In this document: one piece after another, positions 39,334 through 48,083 of the stretch
Layout: the number at the start of each line of letters is the position of its first letter
Numbering within the stretch: the stretch's first letter is position 1
Assembly (NCBI RefSeq): GCF_023520895.1
Contig: NZ_CP026029.1
Span: 3,224,001-3,288,000, forward strand
DNA length: 64,000 nt
Reading direction: 5' to 3'
Origin: Paenibacillus sp. PK3_47
GTDB taxonomy: Bacteria; Bacillota; Bacilli; Paenibacillales; Paenibacillaceae
Translations under genes and position numbers: made by a program
Notes under the pieces: generated by a model
The model's input: only the letters and a program-made list of their open reading frames with translations
The model's database searches: none
What the model was told of the DNA's origin: nothing

Positions 39334-40202
39334 GCTATACCTATGCGGACCGGAGTCTCTGGAGGCAGACAGCGCTGCATGATATTACACTGAATATTCC
39401 ACGGGGTTCAATGCTGGGGATTGCCGGGGCTACGGGCTCCGGTAAGTCTACGCTTTTGCAGCTGTTCAACGGGATACTGAAGCCGACAGCGGGCTCCGTC
39501 ACTGTGCTGGATGTGACCATCCGTGCCGGGGAGAAACCGCCGAAGCTGCTGCCGCTGCGCCGCAGGGTCGGACTGGTCTTTCAATTCCCGGAGCAGCAGA
39601 TGTTTGAGGACACAGTGGAGAAGGATTTATGCTTCGGGCCGCTCAACTTCGGAATGAGCCCCGAGGAAGCCAGGGAACGCGCACGCAAGGCCATGACAGA
39701 CATGGGACTCGACCTTGCCCTCCTGGAACGCAATCCGTTCCGCTTAAGCGGCGGACAAATGCGCAAGGCCGCCATCGCTTCGGTGCTGGCGATGGATCCG
39801 GATGTCGTGGTGCTGGATGAGCCGACAGCGACGCTCGATCCGGTCAGCCGGGCCGAGCTGATCGGGCTGCTTACACGCCTGTGCCGCGAGCAGGGCCGTA
39901 CGGTTATTATCGTCACCCACCGGATGGACGAGCTGCTGCCGTATGCTGACAGCTGGGCCCTGCTGGGTGAAGGTCAGCTGGTATTTCAGGGCAGCAGGGA
40001 AGAGCTTGCAGCAGACCCGCAGGTTCTGGAACGCTGCGGTCTGGCGGTACCGCAATCGCTCCGCTATTGGCGGGCAGTAGCCGACCATTTTGGCTTAACA
40101 GGCGATCCTTGTCTGACCGCTGAGAGCCTGGCCGCATTGATAGCTTCCCTGCAGGCGGCAGAGGGCTCTGCGGAGACGGGAGAGGGGGATGGAAATGAAT
40201 GA
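39309..40202 (+). CDS. ecfA2: ECF transporter ATPase EcfA2
   Basis: A 297-residue ABC ATPase beginning at ATG 39309 inside the end of ecfA1. Motifs: GATGSGKST (Walker A), VFQFPEQQMFE (ECF-type Q-loop), LSGGQMRK (signature), VVVLDEPTATLD (Walker B) and the switch His in VTHRMDE. The C-terminal ~60 residues are a helical tail. It forms the heterodimeric energy module with EcfA1. The order A1-A2-T is canonical, but here the module follows an eetAB pair rather than ribosomal genes. Confidence 0.92.
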   Translation: MAIQLQQVSYTYADRSLWRQTALHDITLNIPRGSMLGIAGATGSGKSTLLQLFNGILKPTAGSVTVLDVTIRAGEKPPKLLPLRRRVGLVFQFPEQQMFEDTVEKDLCFGPLNFGMSPEEARERARKAMTDMGLDLALLERNPFRLSGGQMRKAAIASVLAMDPDVVVLDEPTATLDPVSRAELIGLLTRLCREQGRTVIIVTHRMDELLPYADSWALLGEGQLVFQGSREELAADPQVLERCGLAVPQSLRYWRAVADHFGLTGDPCLTAESLAALIASLQAAEGSAETGEGDGNE

Positions 40203-40986
40203 CCGCCTGCTGCTAGGCCGCAGTATTGAGACAGGCTCCTGGGTTCATAAGCTGGATGCCCGTTCCAAAATCATCGGGATGCTGCTGTACTTCGCCGTTA
40301 TTCTGCTGGCTTACTCCTGGACGTCCATGGCGGTTCTCGCCGTATTCTCGGTTGCAGTTATGGCTTCCACGCGGATACCGCTTAAATATTTTGTGAAGGC
40401 AGCCAAGCCTTTAAGGTACCTGATGTTATTTATTTTCATCGTTCAGGCTATTTCCGTTAAAGAAGGCGCGGTTTACCTGTCCCTAGGTTCGTTTTCAATG
40501 CATGAAGGCGGCCTGCGTGTGGCGGCCTTTTCTGTGATCCGGATGTTTCTGCTGATCACCTTTACTGCGCTGCTTACCTTCACGACACTGCCTGCCAAGC
40601 TGAACCAGGGGCTGGAGGGGATTCTGAAGCCGTTCAAGAAGCTGGGGCTTTCGCCGGACCGGATTACGCTGATGATCAGCATTGCCCTGCGGTTCATTCC
40701 GACCATTCTGGATGAATCCCAGATTATCATGAAGGCCCAGGCTTCGCGCGGGGCTGACCTGAAGGAGCTGCCCCTGAAGGAGAAGGGACGGATGCTCGTC
40801 TCCCTGCTGATTCCGGTAATCTCCAGCGCGTTCCGCCGCGCCCAGGATCTGGTCTACTCCATGGAGGCCCGCGGTTTCCGCATGGATGCGCCGCGTACCC
40901 GGTATCACCGCCCCAAATGGAGCGGTGCGGATACTGTATTTGTCATGATGTTCGTCGTTTTGGGAGTGGCTGTAGCGTTGTTATAG
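40195..40986 (+). CDS. ecfT: ECF transporter transmembrane protein EcfT (FmnA candidate)
   Basis: A 263-residue membrane protein; ATG 40195 is six bases after GAGAGGGGG, ATG 40189 being closer. It has the EcfT features: WVHKLDARSKI at the start, four to five membrane helices, and two coupling-helix motifs (QASRGADLKELP and YSMEARGF) that dock onto the ATPases. Usually ecfT lies with ribosomal protein genes. A copy in an eet cluster matches the dedicated T-component/FmnA role in flavin trafficking reported for Listeria, which is inference here. Confidence 0.88.
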   Translation: MNDRLLLGRSIETGSWVHKLDARSKIIGMLLYFAVILLAYSWTSMAVLAVFSVAVMASTRIPLKYFVKAAKPLRYLMLFIFIVQAISVKEGAVYLSLGSFSMHEGGLRVAAFSVIRMFLLITFTALLTFTTLPAKLNQGLEGILKPFKKLGLSPDRITLMISIALRFIPTILDESQIIMKAQASRGADLKELPLKEKGRMLVSLLIPVISSAFRRAQDLVYSMEARGFRMDAPRTRYHRPKWSGADTVFVMMFVVLGVAVALL

Positions 40987-41069
40987 CATGCAGTTCAAGC
41001 TTTCATAGTGAATTTGTACGCCGCCGGCAGGGGGAGTACAGGCTCACCACATTTTAGGGGGAAACGCAA

Positions 41070-42995
41070 ATGGCTCGTTATTTTAATGGCAAAGAAATTG
41101 AATTGTTGGCACCGGCAGGCACGTTTGAGATTTTTGAAGCGGTGATTCAGTCGGCCTGTGATGCGGTGTATTTTGGCGGACCGGTACTCAATATGAGAAT
41201 GATGCGCAAAGGCTACAACCTGTCCCGTGGGGAGATTGTCAAAGCGCTAGAAACCGCTCATAAGCTGGATAAAAAAGTCTATGTGACGGTCAACAACCTC
41301 TTCAGCGAAGAAGATGTGGAAGAGGCCAGAGAATATTTGCGTTTTCTCGACAATGCCCGACCGGATGCGCTGATTGTACAGGACATGGCTGTGCTGGAGC
41401 TGATCCGCGAAATGGAGCTCACAGTTCCTGTGCATGCCTCGGTCATGATGAATGTACATAATCTGGAGATGATTTATGCGCTGCGTGATCTGGGGGTCAG
41501 CCGTGTGGTCACCTCGCGTGAAATGGACCTGCAGACAGCCAAGCTGCTTGGACAGCGGAGCGGAATGGAACTGGAATACTTCATTCACGGCGATATGTGT
41601 TCCGTTCACGGGGCCAACTGTTACTTCAGCTCCCAGGTATTCGGCATGAGCAGCAACCGGGGGAAATGTATGAAGCCCTGCCGCTGGGATTACCGGATCA
41701 AAAAAGACGGCTATGTGTTCCCGGCGGAATATCCGCTCGCAGTGAAGGATATGTTCATGTATGAGCACCTTCCGGAGCTGATTGAATCGGGCATTACTTC
41801 TTTTAAAATTGAAGGCCGGATGCGGGACAAAGAGTTTATGGTGAGCCTGGCGAACAGCTATGGTGAGGCAATTGACCGGTATATTGAGGATCCGCTCGGC
41901 TTTGACCGTACCGTGGATTCCAAAGAGCTGTACAAGAACCGCAAACGTGACTTTTCGACCGCATATGCTTTTGGCAGACCGGGATTGTCCAACATTAACC
42001 GCCGTTATGAAGGGACCGGGAAATTTTACAGCACAGGCAAAGTATTCAGTACCCCTACTGCAGAACGGGAGTTGTCCGGGAACAGGGTGATGCAGCTGCG
42101 GGAACGTCTCTCGGAAGCGGCGTGCGGGAAGCAGGTAAGGCCTGAGCTTGCAGTGCGTGTGAATAACATGGAGCAGGCCCGGCTGGTGCTGGAGATGGGG
42201 GTAGAGAATCTGTATCTGCCTGGTGAAGTGTTTGCGCCGGACCTTCCGTTTACGAAGCAGGATATTAAGGAACTGGGTGCGTTAAAAGGGCAAACCAGGC
42301 TGTATCTCGGCATGCCGCGGATGATGACAGAGCTGCATTTTGCCCAATTTGATCACCTGCTGGGCGGGGAACGCCTGCCAATTGACGGGCTCATGATTAC
42401 CAATCTTGGAGCGATCCGCCGTTTCCGCAATACGGGCTATCCGATGATCGGAGACGTTAATCTCAATGTGTATAACCATCTTTCGGCCGGGCTCTATGCC
42501 GGACTGGGACTGGATAAACTTACGGTCTCACCGGAAATGACGATGGAGCATTTTGCAGACTTTACCTCCCGCTGCGGGCTGCCGCTTGAAGTGGTTGTAC
42601 ACGGCACACCGGCGCTGATGTATATGGAGCATGACTTGTTCGAGAACACGGAGGTTATGGAGCCGATCGGTGAGGAAGACAATCTGTATGTCAGCAATGA
42701 CGTTCTTGTGCTCAAAACAGATAAAGGTGAAAACCCGGTCTACCGTGACCAGTACGGACGCAATCATCTGCTGTTTTCCAAAGAGCTCTGCTATCTGCCG
42801 GTGCTGGAAGAGATGAAGGGACTGGGGATTGCCAGCTTCCGGATTGAAGGCGCTACGTACAGTACCAGCCAGCTGCGTGTCATCATTGAGGCTTACCGGA
42901 ATGCAATTAACGGTTCTGGTGTAAAAGATGAGCTGCTCGGCGGTTTACAGCCGGTTTATGCCGGATTTACCCTGGGCTCACTGCAGTTTAATTAA
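41070..42995 (+). CDS. U32 family peptidase-like protein
   Basis: A 641-residue protein, ribosome site AGGGGG before ATG 41070. It begins KEIELLAPAGTFEIFEAVIQ, the usual U32 start, and contains the signature with clustered cysteines: EYFIHGDMCSVHGANCYFSS, then RGKCMKPCRW. A second U32-like half (residues ~380-640) has the ending typical of the longer type. Relatives act in RNA hydroxylation (RlhA, TrhP) or oxygen-independent ubiquinone hydroxylation (UbiU/V) with Fe-S clusters. Its place between ecfT and a ubiA gene makes a quinone role conceivable but unproven. Confidence 0.85.
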   Translation: MARYFNGKEIELLAPAGTFEIFEAVIQSACDAVYFGGPVLNMRMMRKGYNLSRGEIVKALETAHKLDKKVYVTVNNLFSEEDVEEAREYLRFLDNARPDALIVQDMAVLELIREMELTVPVHASVMMNVHNLEMIYALRDLGVSRVVTSREMDLQTAKLLGQRSGMELEYFIHGDMCSVHGANCYFSSQVFGMSSNRGKCMKPCRWDYRIKKDGYVFPAEYPLAVKDMFMYEHLPELIESGITSFKIEGRMRDKEFMVSLANSYGEAIDRYIEDPLGFDRTVDSKELYKNRKRDFSTAYAFGRPGLSNINRRYEGTGKFYSTGKVFSTPTAERELSGNRVMQLRERLSEAACGKQVRPELAVRVNNMEQARLVLEMGVENLYLPGEVFAPDLPFTKQDIKELGALKGQTRLYLGMPRMMTELHFAQFDHLLGGERLPIDGLMITNLGAIRRFRNTGYPMIGDVNLNVYNHLSAGLYAGLGLDKLTVSPEMTMEHFADFTSRCGLPLEVVVHGTPALMYMEHDLFENTEVMEPIGEEDNLYVSNDVLVLKTDKGENPVYRDQYGRNHLLFSKELCYLPVLEEMKGLGIASFRIEGATYSTSQLRVIIEAYRNAINGSGVKDELLGGLQPVYAGFTLGSLQFN

Positions 42996-43138
42996 TATCT
43001 AAAATTTTAATTGATACCCTGAGCAGTATGTTGTTAATATTAGCAGCTTGGTAAGTTATTTTTTTCACATGGTTTGGGATTTATTCATGCGGTTAGAACA
43101 GATTCGGAAGACCGGCAGAGGAAAGAGAGGGACAACTT

Positions 43139-44416
43139 ATGGAACAGCATTTTATCGGGAGAGAGGAAGTCGCTGCGAAGCGGAAACAGTACTTTTATCC
43201 CTGCACCGCCCACTTCTATCGTAATGCACCGCAAATGGTACGCGGCAGCATGCAGTTTATGTATGATGAGAACGGTAAAAGGTATACGGATTTCTTCGCG
43301 GGAGTCTCGGTAGTGGCCTGCGGCCACTGCAACCCGGCGATTACGGCGCGGACGATAGAGCAGCTGCAACAGCTGCAGCATACCTCGACGGTCTATCTTA
43401 CCCAGCCTAATGTAGATCTTGCCGAACGGCTGGAGGAAGTGCTGCCGGGACAACTGCGGCGCAGCTTTTTTGTGAACAGCGGCTCTGAGGCCAATGAGGG
43501 AGCACTGCTGCTGGCCAGAATGCATACCGGGCGCAAAGGGTTCATCGCACTGGAAGGCGGGCTCCACGGCCGGACCAATCTTACGATGAGTGTAACCGGG
43601 CTGCAGATGTGGAGAACGGACCCATACCTCGATGAGGATGTCACTTTTATAGAGCGTCCGTATGATCCGGAGATGAGCCTTGAAGATGCTGCTGCGCGGT
43701 CTCTGGAGAGCCTGGAGCGTGTACTGGCAGAGAAAGGCGGCACCATTGCCGCTATGATCGTTGAGCCAATCCAGGGGAATGGCGGGATGGTTATGCCGGT
43801 ATTCTCTTATTTCCGTGAGGTCAAAGCCCTGCTTGAGCAATACGGCGTGCTTCTGATCGACGATGAGATTCAGACCGGCTACGGGCGTACCGGCGCTATG
43901 TTCGCAATTGAGCATTTTGGCGTCGTGCCGGATATTATCAGCATGGCCAAAGCGCTGGGGAATGGCGTTCCGGTTGCCGCTTTTGCGACCACGGATGAGA
44001 TTGCAGCTTCGCTGAACAGGCCGTCTGCGTCAACCTTTGGCGGCAATCCTGTATCGGCCGCTACGGCGCTGGCAGTTCTGGACTACATCCGTGATGAGCG
44101 TCTGCCGGAGCGGGCAGCAGAGCTTGGCGGCCGGCTGAAGCAGGGGCTTCAGGCGCTGCAGGAACGTTATCCGGCGCTGATCTCCGATGTGCGGGGGACA
44201 GGGTTTATGCTCGGGGCGGAGCTGTCCGCACCTGACACCGCAGCCGCTGCCGGGCTGACAGACCATGTGCTGGAGGAAATGAAGGACCGGGGGTATCTGA
44301 TCGGCAAAAATGGTGTGAACCGCAATGTACTCGCCTTTCAGCCGCCGCTGGTGGTTACTGCTGAAGACATTGACGGATTAGTTAACACCCTGGATCAAGT
44401 GCTGGCCCATGTCTGA
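43139..44416 (+). CDS. Class III PLP-dependent aminotransferase
   Basis: A 425-residue enzyme from ATG 43139. It shows the class III pattern: [15 protein letters not shown] (cofactor phosphate contact), [38 protein letters not shown] (Asp contacting the pyridine nitrogen) and the Schiff-base Lys in [11 protein letters not shown]. The closest types are alanine-glyoxylate or 4-aminobutyrate/ornithine aminotransferases. The substrate cannot be read off. No partner pathway gene is adjacent, so it is probably a separate metabolic gene inserted in the cluster. Confidence 0.88.
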   Translation: MEQHFIGREEVAAKRKQYFYPCTAHFYRNAPQMVRGSMQFMYDENGKRYTDFFAGVSVVACGHCNPAITARTIEQLQQLQHTSTVYLTQPNVDLAERLEEVLPGQLRRSFFVNSGSEANEGALLLARMHTGRKGFIALEGGLHGRTNLTMSVTGLQMWRTDPYLDEDVTFIERPYDPEMSLEDAAARSLESLERVLAEKGGTIAAMIVEPIQGNGGMVMPVFSYFREVKALLEQYGVLLIDDEIQTGYGRTGAMFAIEHFGVVPDIISMAKALGNGVPVAAFATTDEIAASLNRPSASTFGGNPVSAATALAVLDYIRDERLPERAAELGGRLKQGLQALQERYPALISDVRGTGFMLGAELSAPDTAAAAGLTDHVLEEMKDRGYLIGKNGVNRNVLAFQPPLVVTAEDIDGLVNTLDQVLAHV

Positions 44417-44512
44417 AAACACATGACTAATGCTGCAAACTCCTTTAAAATATAAGGTATTAAACGAAGCAGTGGCATATTTGCGGCATACTGAAGAAAG
44501 AGGCATATCCTT

Positions 44513-45397
44513 ATGGTTATCTTTAATGTTTTTAAGACGGCTGCGCTTAAGCTGAAAATGTTCAGCGAACTCGTCATGTTCTCCCATACGCTGTTTTCGC
44601 TGCCGTTTGCAATCATCTCTATGGTATGGGCGGCAGGCGGCTGGCCTTCGGGGCACATGATGCTGTGGGGGCTTATAGCGCTCATAGGGGCACGCAACGG
44701 CGCCAATGCTTTTAACCGGCTGGTGGACCGTACCTTTGACCGTCTGAATCCGCGTACGGCGCACCGGCATCTGCCGCAGCGTCTGCTCGCGGAAAAAGAA
44801 GTGATCCTGTTCATTGTTATCAACTACGCGGTGTTTATTGTGGCATCCGGCATGCTGAATCTGCTCTGTCTGATCTTGTCGCCGGTAGCGATTGTTCTTA
44901 TTTCTTCTTACTCTTACACTAAAAGATTCACCTTTCTCAGCCATCTGTACCTGGGCTTTGTCATTGCCTCGGCACCGATCGGCGCATGGTTTGCCGTTAC
45001 GGGGAATATCGCCTTTACGCCGTTCGTGATCGGCACGGTCGTGATGCTCTGGATTGCCGGATTTGATATTATCTACGGCACCCAGGATATCGATTTCGAC
45101 CGGCGGCATGGCTTGTGGTCGATTCCCAGCTTCTTCGGCCTGGAGAACGCGCTGCGGATCTCCAAAGGGCTGCATTTTATTATGATTATGCTGCTGCTGT
45201 TCCTGTACCTCTGGCGCGATCTGGGCTGGATGTACCTGGTGGGCATTGGCATCGCTACACTGCTGCTGATGACAGAGCACAAAATCATCAAGCCTTCCAA
45301 CCGGAAGCTGATGAAGGTGGCTTCTTATAATTTGAACCAGGTGATTAGTATGGTGATATTGCTGTGTACGATGGTTGATTATTTTTATGTTAGCTAG
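44513..45397 (+). CDS. dmkA: UbiA-family prenyltransferase (DmkA-like)
   Basis: A 294-residue, eight-to-nine-helix membrane enzyme. The first Asp motif is NRLVDRTFDRLNPRT (residues ~68-82), the second is YGTQDIDFDRRHGLWSIPS (~187-205); both bind prenyl diphosphate through magnesium. UbiA enzymes attach an isoprenoid chain to an aromatic head group; MenA and 4-hydroxybenzoate transferases are members. In FLEET loci the equivalent DmkA makes the demethylmenaquinone used for extracellular electron transfer. Location beside eet/ndh2/pplA genes and opposite a prenyl synthase supports DmkA. It could be an ordinary MenA-like or UbiA-like enzyme. Confidence 0.82.
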   Translation: MVIFNVFKTAALKLKMFSELVMFSHTLFSLPFAIISMVWAAGGWPSGHMMLWGLIALIGARNGANAFNRLVDRTFDRLNPRTAHRHLPQRLLAEKEVILFIVINYAVFIVASGMLNLLCLILSPVAIVLISSYSYTKRFTFLSHLYLGFVIASAPIGAWFAVTGNIAFTPFVIGTVVMLWIAGFDIIYGTQDIDFDRRHGLWSIPSFFGLENALRISKGLHFIMIMLLLFLYLWRDLGWMYLVGIGIATLLLMTEHKIIKPSNRKLMKVASYNLNQVISMVILLCTMVDYFYVS

Positions 45398-45700
45398 GTG
45401 GGGGTCGGTTAAGGTGCTGCGCTGCGAGGAATGTTTGGACTTCCGATCGCTGTTATGTCCAGATTCCCTGATTGGAACCGCTAATCGCGGTAGAAATCCG
45501 GACATAGCATATGCTTCCGAAGCGAGCTTTCCTGCGGAAAGCTTTCAGGCGGACGCTGCCGCTTCTCCAGTTCCAAAATTCCTCTCCGCTCGCCTAACCT
45601 CGCCTGGGCTAACAACAAAAGACAACATGCCTACCCAGCAGGGGGGCGGCAAAGAGGCGCAAAAGGTTGAGCGAGCGCCTTTTTCGGCTGCATAAAAACA
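45398..45700. repeat. Probable interspersed intergenic repeat
   Basis: The stretch after dmkA contains a perfect hairpin AGCTTTCC-TGC-GGAAAGCT (45525-45543) flanked by GC-rich non-coding sequence. I recall similar stretches repeated between genes in Paenibacillus genomes, which cannot be confirmed here. A 106-codon open frame crosses it but reads like non-protein sequence. Confidence 0.4.
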
Positions 45701-45704
45701 GGTA

Positions 45705-45784
45705 ACCCCAAACCCCCGAACCCCCAGACCCCCCAACCCCCGAACCCCCGAACCCCAAACCCCAAACCCCAAACCCCAAACCCC
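45705..45784. repeat. Telomere-like C-rich tract, G-quadruplex potential on the minus strand
   Basis: Eleven runs of four to six C are separated by AAA, GAA or AGA (ACCCCAA and CCCCCGAA units). The complementary strand therefore reads TTTGGGG/TTCGGGGG repeats with far more G-runs than a quadruplex needs. It lies in the convergent gap between dmkA and the prenyl synthase. Confidence 0.9.
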
Positions 45785-45862
45785 ATACTACTAAACACAC
45801 TCACGGGCGCTTCGCTGCGTTCGGCTTATTTAGCAACAACATGGAGTTGGATGCTGGCTAGT

Positions 45863-46039
45863 TGGAAATTCTCCATCTAATTACGGTGTTTTTAAAGAAT
45901 TTTTAGTTTTAGATGGAAATACTCCCACTATTTACTCCTAAATGTCGCTTATGTGATGAAAGTAGGTGATATAGGTGGAGGTTTTCCAACTAATGCTGTG
46001 AGATGTGTGATTCCGGTGAAATTAAGTGGAGAATTTCCA
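45863..46039. repeat. Inverted-repeat cluster of a TGGAAATTCTCCA-type element
   Basis: TGGAAATTCTCCA (45863-45875) and its exact reverse complement TGGAGAATTTCCA (46027-46039) enclose ~150 bp that hold two further diverged copies (TGGAAATACTCCC near 45914 and TGGAGGTTTTCCA near 45977). No ORF is present. It looks like a small palindromic or MITE-like element. Confidence 0.65.
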
Positions 46040-46225
46040 TTAAGCTAGTCGAAGACAGTCTGAGTTAGGTTAGCCCAAGGGATGACAATGCGAGCAGTAT
46101 AATCCAAATGTTAAGGCAATCGTAAATGTGGCAACATTAGGCGAGTAATTCATACGTGAGACAATCCAAGGTATGATGACACGAGGGATGTGATCCACAG
46201 GTACGGCGAAACAAAGGAAGATCAT

Positions 46226-46302
46226 CCGAGTAAGGAGATGTAGTCCGAGCAAGGAGAAATAGTCCGAGCAAGGAGAGATAGTCTGCACAAGGAAGGATAA
46301 AT
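46226..46302. repeat. Degenerate 19-bp tandem repeat
   Basis: Units CCGAGTAAGGAGATGTAGT, CCGAGCAAGGAGAAATAGT and CCGAGCAAGGAGAGATAGT follow each other from 46226, then a fourth diverged unit CTGCACAAGGAAGGATAAAT. Related weaker copies may precede it back to ~46130. Confidence 0.8.
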
Positions 46303-46327
46303 CGGGCAAGGCATGCTGAACCCAAAC

Positions 46328-46353
46328 AAAAAAAGCCCGCGCAGGGCTTTTTT
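46328..46353. terminator. Bidirectional terminator between dmkA and the prenyl synthase
   Basis: AAAAAAAGCCC, loop GCGCA, GGGCTTTTTT. A-run and T-run on both sides serve both strands. Confidence 0.9.
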
Positions 46354-46418
46354 GTTTGAAGTTATATTGGTTTTGTTTAATGAATAGTTAGAGTGTTTAA
46401 ATGTTAAAATTTTATCCA

Positions 46419-47399
46419 TTAACGGTCCCTGCCGGCGAAATAGTTGAGCAGGGTATCCAGGTCCTTATGCGCAGGATAAGCGGCAAGCTGCTGCACGATG
46501 GCTGAAGCCTGATCGAGATAATCCTGGCTGACCTGTTCAGTACGGGCCAAGGCGTCGCTGCCGGAAATAAGCCCGAGTACATACTCTACCTCTTCAGTAG
46601 AAGAGGCGGAACCAATCTTACGGATGGCGGGAGACAGCGCCGGGTCCTGCAGGGCAAAGAGCACAGGCAGGGTCACCTGACCATGGCGCAGGTCACTGCC
46701 GGCAGGCTTGCCGAGCACGTCAGCGGACTGGGTGAAGTCAAGCAGGTCGTCCTGAATCTGAAAGGACATGCCGAGCGCTTCCCCGAAACGGTAGAGAAGA
46801 TCTGCGGTCTCTTCAGTGCTCTCTGAGGACAGCGCGCCTACACGAAGACAGGTGGCCATGAGCATCGCTGTTTTGTTGCGCGACTTCTCCAGGTACTGCT
46901 CCATCGTCAGATCATAATCATAGGCGTGCTCCATCTGCTGGTATTCACCCAGACACAGCTGGGCGGTAGCCACAGAGGACAAATCATGGACGTAGCGGTT
47001 TCTGTCCCCGGTATATTTGCTTAACAGCTCAATGACCCGGGCGGACATATAGTTGCCGACATGCACAGCTGACCGGACCCCGGTCTTGATATGGAGGGCG
47101 GGCCCGCCGCGACGCAGCTCGGCATTATCAATAATATCGTCATGGATTAAAGAGGCCGCGTGAATAAATTCGGCAGCAGCGGACAGCTGCAGGGCTCTGC
47201 GGCCTGCGGGCTTGGGACCGAAACGGCTGCCGACAATAACCATCAGCGGCCGGAGCCGTTTGCCGCCGGAGCCGACAAGCTCGAGAATGCTCTGCGCAAG
47301 CGCCGACTTTTTGGGAACGTCTTTATCACGGGTCACTAAGCTTTCGATTTCACGGTTGATTTCATTCAGGTCTATGTGTAAGGCTTCATGCAGCTTCAT
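46419..47399 (-). CDS. dmkB: Polyprenyl diphosphate synthase, catalytic subunit (DmkB-like)
   Basis: A 326-residue enzyme; ATG 47399 is ten bases after AGGTGG, while the GTG at 47411 is part of that site. The first Asp-rich motif is HDDIIDNAELRRG (residues ~85-97), the second QIQDDLLDFTQ (~216-226). GKRLRP near residue 46 binds isopentenyl diphosphate. It makes a long all-trans isoprenoid chain for quinones. It directly follows the small HepS-like gene and lies opposite dmkA, so it likely supplies the side chain for that enzyme. Confidence 0.88.
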   Translation of the reverse strand: MKLHEALHIDLNEINREIESLVTRDKDVPKKSALAQSILELVGSGGKRLRPLMVIVGSRFGPKPAGRRALQLSAAAEFIHAASLIHDDIIDNAELRRGGPALHIKTGVRSAVHVGNYMSARVIELLSKYTGDRNRYVHDLSSVATAQLCLGEYQQMEHAYDYDLTMEQYLEKSRNKTAMLMATCLRVGALSSESTEETADLLYRFGEALGMSFQIQDDLLDFTQSADVLGKPAGSDLRHGQVTLPVLFALQDPALSPAIRKIGSASSTEEVEYVLGLISGSDALARTEQVSQDYLDQASAIVQQLAAYPAHKDLDTLLNYFAGRDR

Positions 47400-47414
47400 T
47401 AGGATTCCCACCTG

Positions 47415-47864
47415 TCAAATGGCTTTGCTTGTGCGGTTCTGCTGCCTGCGTTCCTGGAGTAGGAAGTCTTCAATGCCTGCGGCAGGATTAAAATCCGCGA
47501 AGTCTCCATTTGAACGTCTGATCTGCAATTTTTTGATAGAAGGTGCCAAATAGGCCACCAGGTCAAGCTCACGGCATTGCACCGCAAACTGCAGGTAAAA
47601 GCTGTATAGATAATCTCCATCCAAAATGCGGCGCGTAAGCTCGGGATGATGAGGGACACAATCCATATGGCGCTGTGCCGCTGCGGTAAGAATAATATAA
47701 ATGCCAAACAGATGGATTTTGCGGTCATATTCCAGATCATGGCGTTCCAGTACCGGGAGCAGCTGCTCACATTCTGCCGGAGAGAGATTGAGCTGTATTC
47801 CGGCAATGGGTGACATTTCAGCCTTAAGCAGCCGGAAAGTATCTTCAATGAGTTGTCTGTGCAA
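47415..47864 (-). CDS. Small subunit-like protein of heterodimeric prenyl synthase (HepS/component I-like)
   Basis: About 149 residues from TTG 47864, seven bases after AAGGAGGAG; the longer frame from ATG 47903 would place that ribosome site inside the gene. The sequence is helical, with LILDGDYLYSFYLQFAVQCREL-like core (RRILDGDYLYSFYLQFA) resembling the non-catalytic component I of Bacillus heptaprenyl diphosphate synthase (HepS/GerCA), though shorter. It lies 15 bases before the catalytic subunit gene. The match is by pattern and context. Confidence 0.6.
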   Translation of the reverse strand: MHRQLIEDTFRLLKAEMSPIAGIQLNLSPAECEQLLPVLERHDLEYDRKIHLFGIYIILTAAAQRHMDCVPHHPELTRRILDGDYLYSFYLQFAVQCRELDLVAYLAPSIKKLQIRRSNGDFADFNPAAGIEDFLLQERRQQNRTSKAI

Positions 47865-47953
47865 GATTCTCTCCTCCTTGTCGGTTTTGCCGGAAGCAAC
47901 CATAGCCCTGATTATCCCTACAAAACCAATCTTTGAATCCTTGTTAAATAAGG

Positions 47954-47984
47954 AGAGTAATGTGTCCTATGGACACATTACTCT
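47954..47984. terminator. Perfect hairpin between ndh2 and the prenyl synthase genes
   Basis: GAGTAATGTGTCC and GGACACATTACTC pair over 13 bp around TAT. Neither side has a strong T-run, so it may be an attenuator, processing site or weak terminator for ndh2. Confidence 0.6.
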
Positions 47985-48083
47985 TAAGAATATCCTATTC
48001 AGTTACAGCAGTGCTCCATTACTCAAACTGCTGTCATCATTTAATTAAACTTTAGAGCGGGTACTAAACAGCCCGTTCTGACA

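Noticed and set aside
44378..45505. 375-codon open frame on the minus strand across dmkA
   Set aside because: Lies wholly opposite a clear UbiA enzyme and is rich in His/Gln/Arg, as expected for an antisense frame of GC-rich coding DNA.
45375..45695. Open frame of 106 codons overlapping the end of dmkA
   Set aside because: No ribosome site, composition unlike protein, and it runs through a hairpin-rich repeat. It looks like an accidental frame in an interspersed repeat.
46226..46302. Possible CRISPR array
   Set aside because: The 19-bp units abut without spacers and no cas genes are present. It is a simple tandem repeat.
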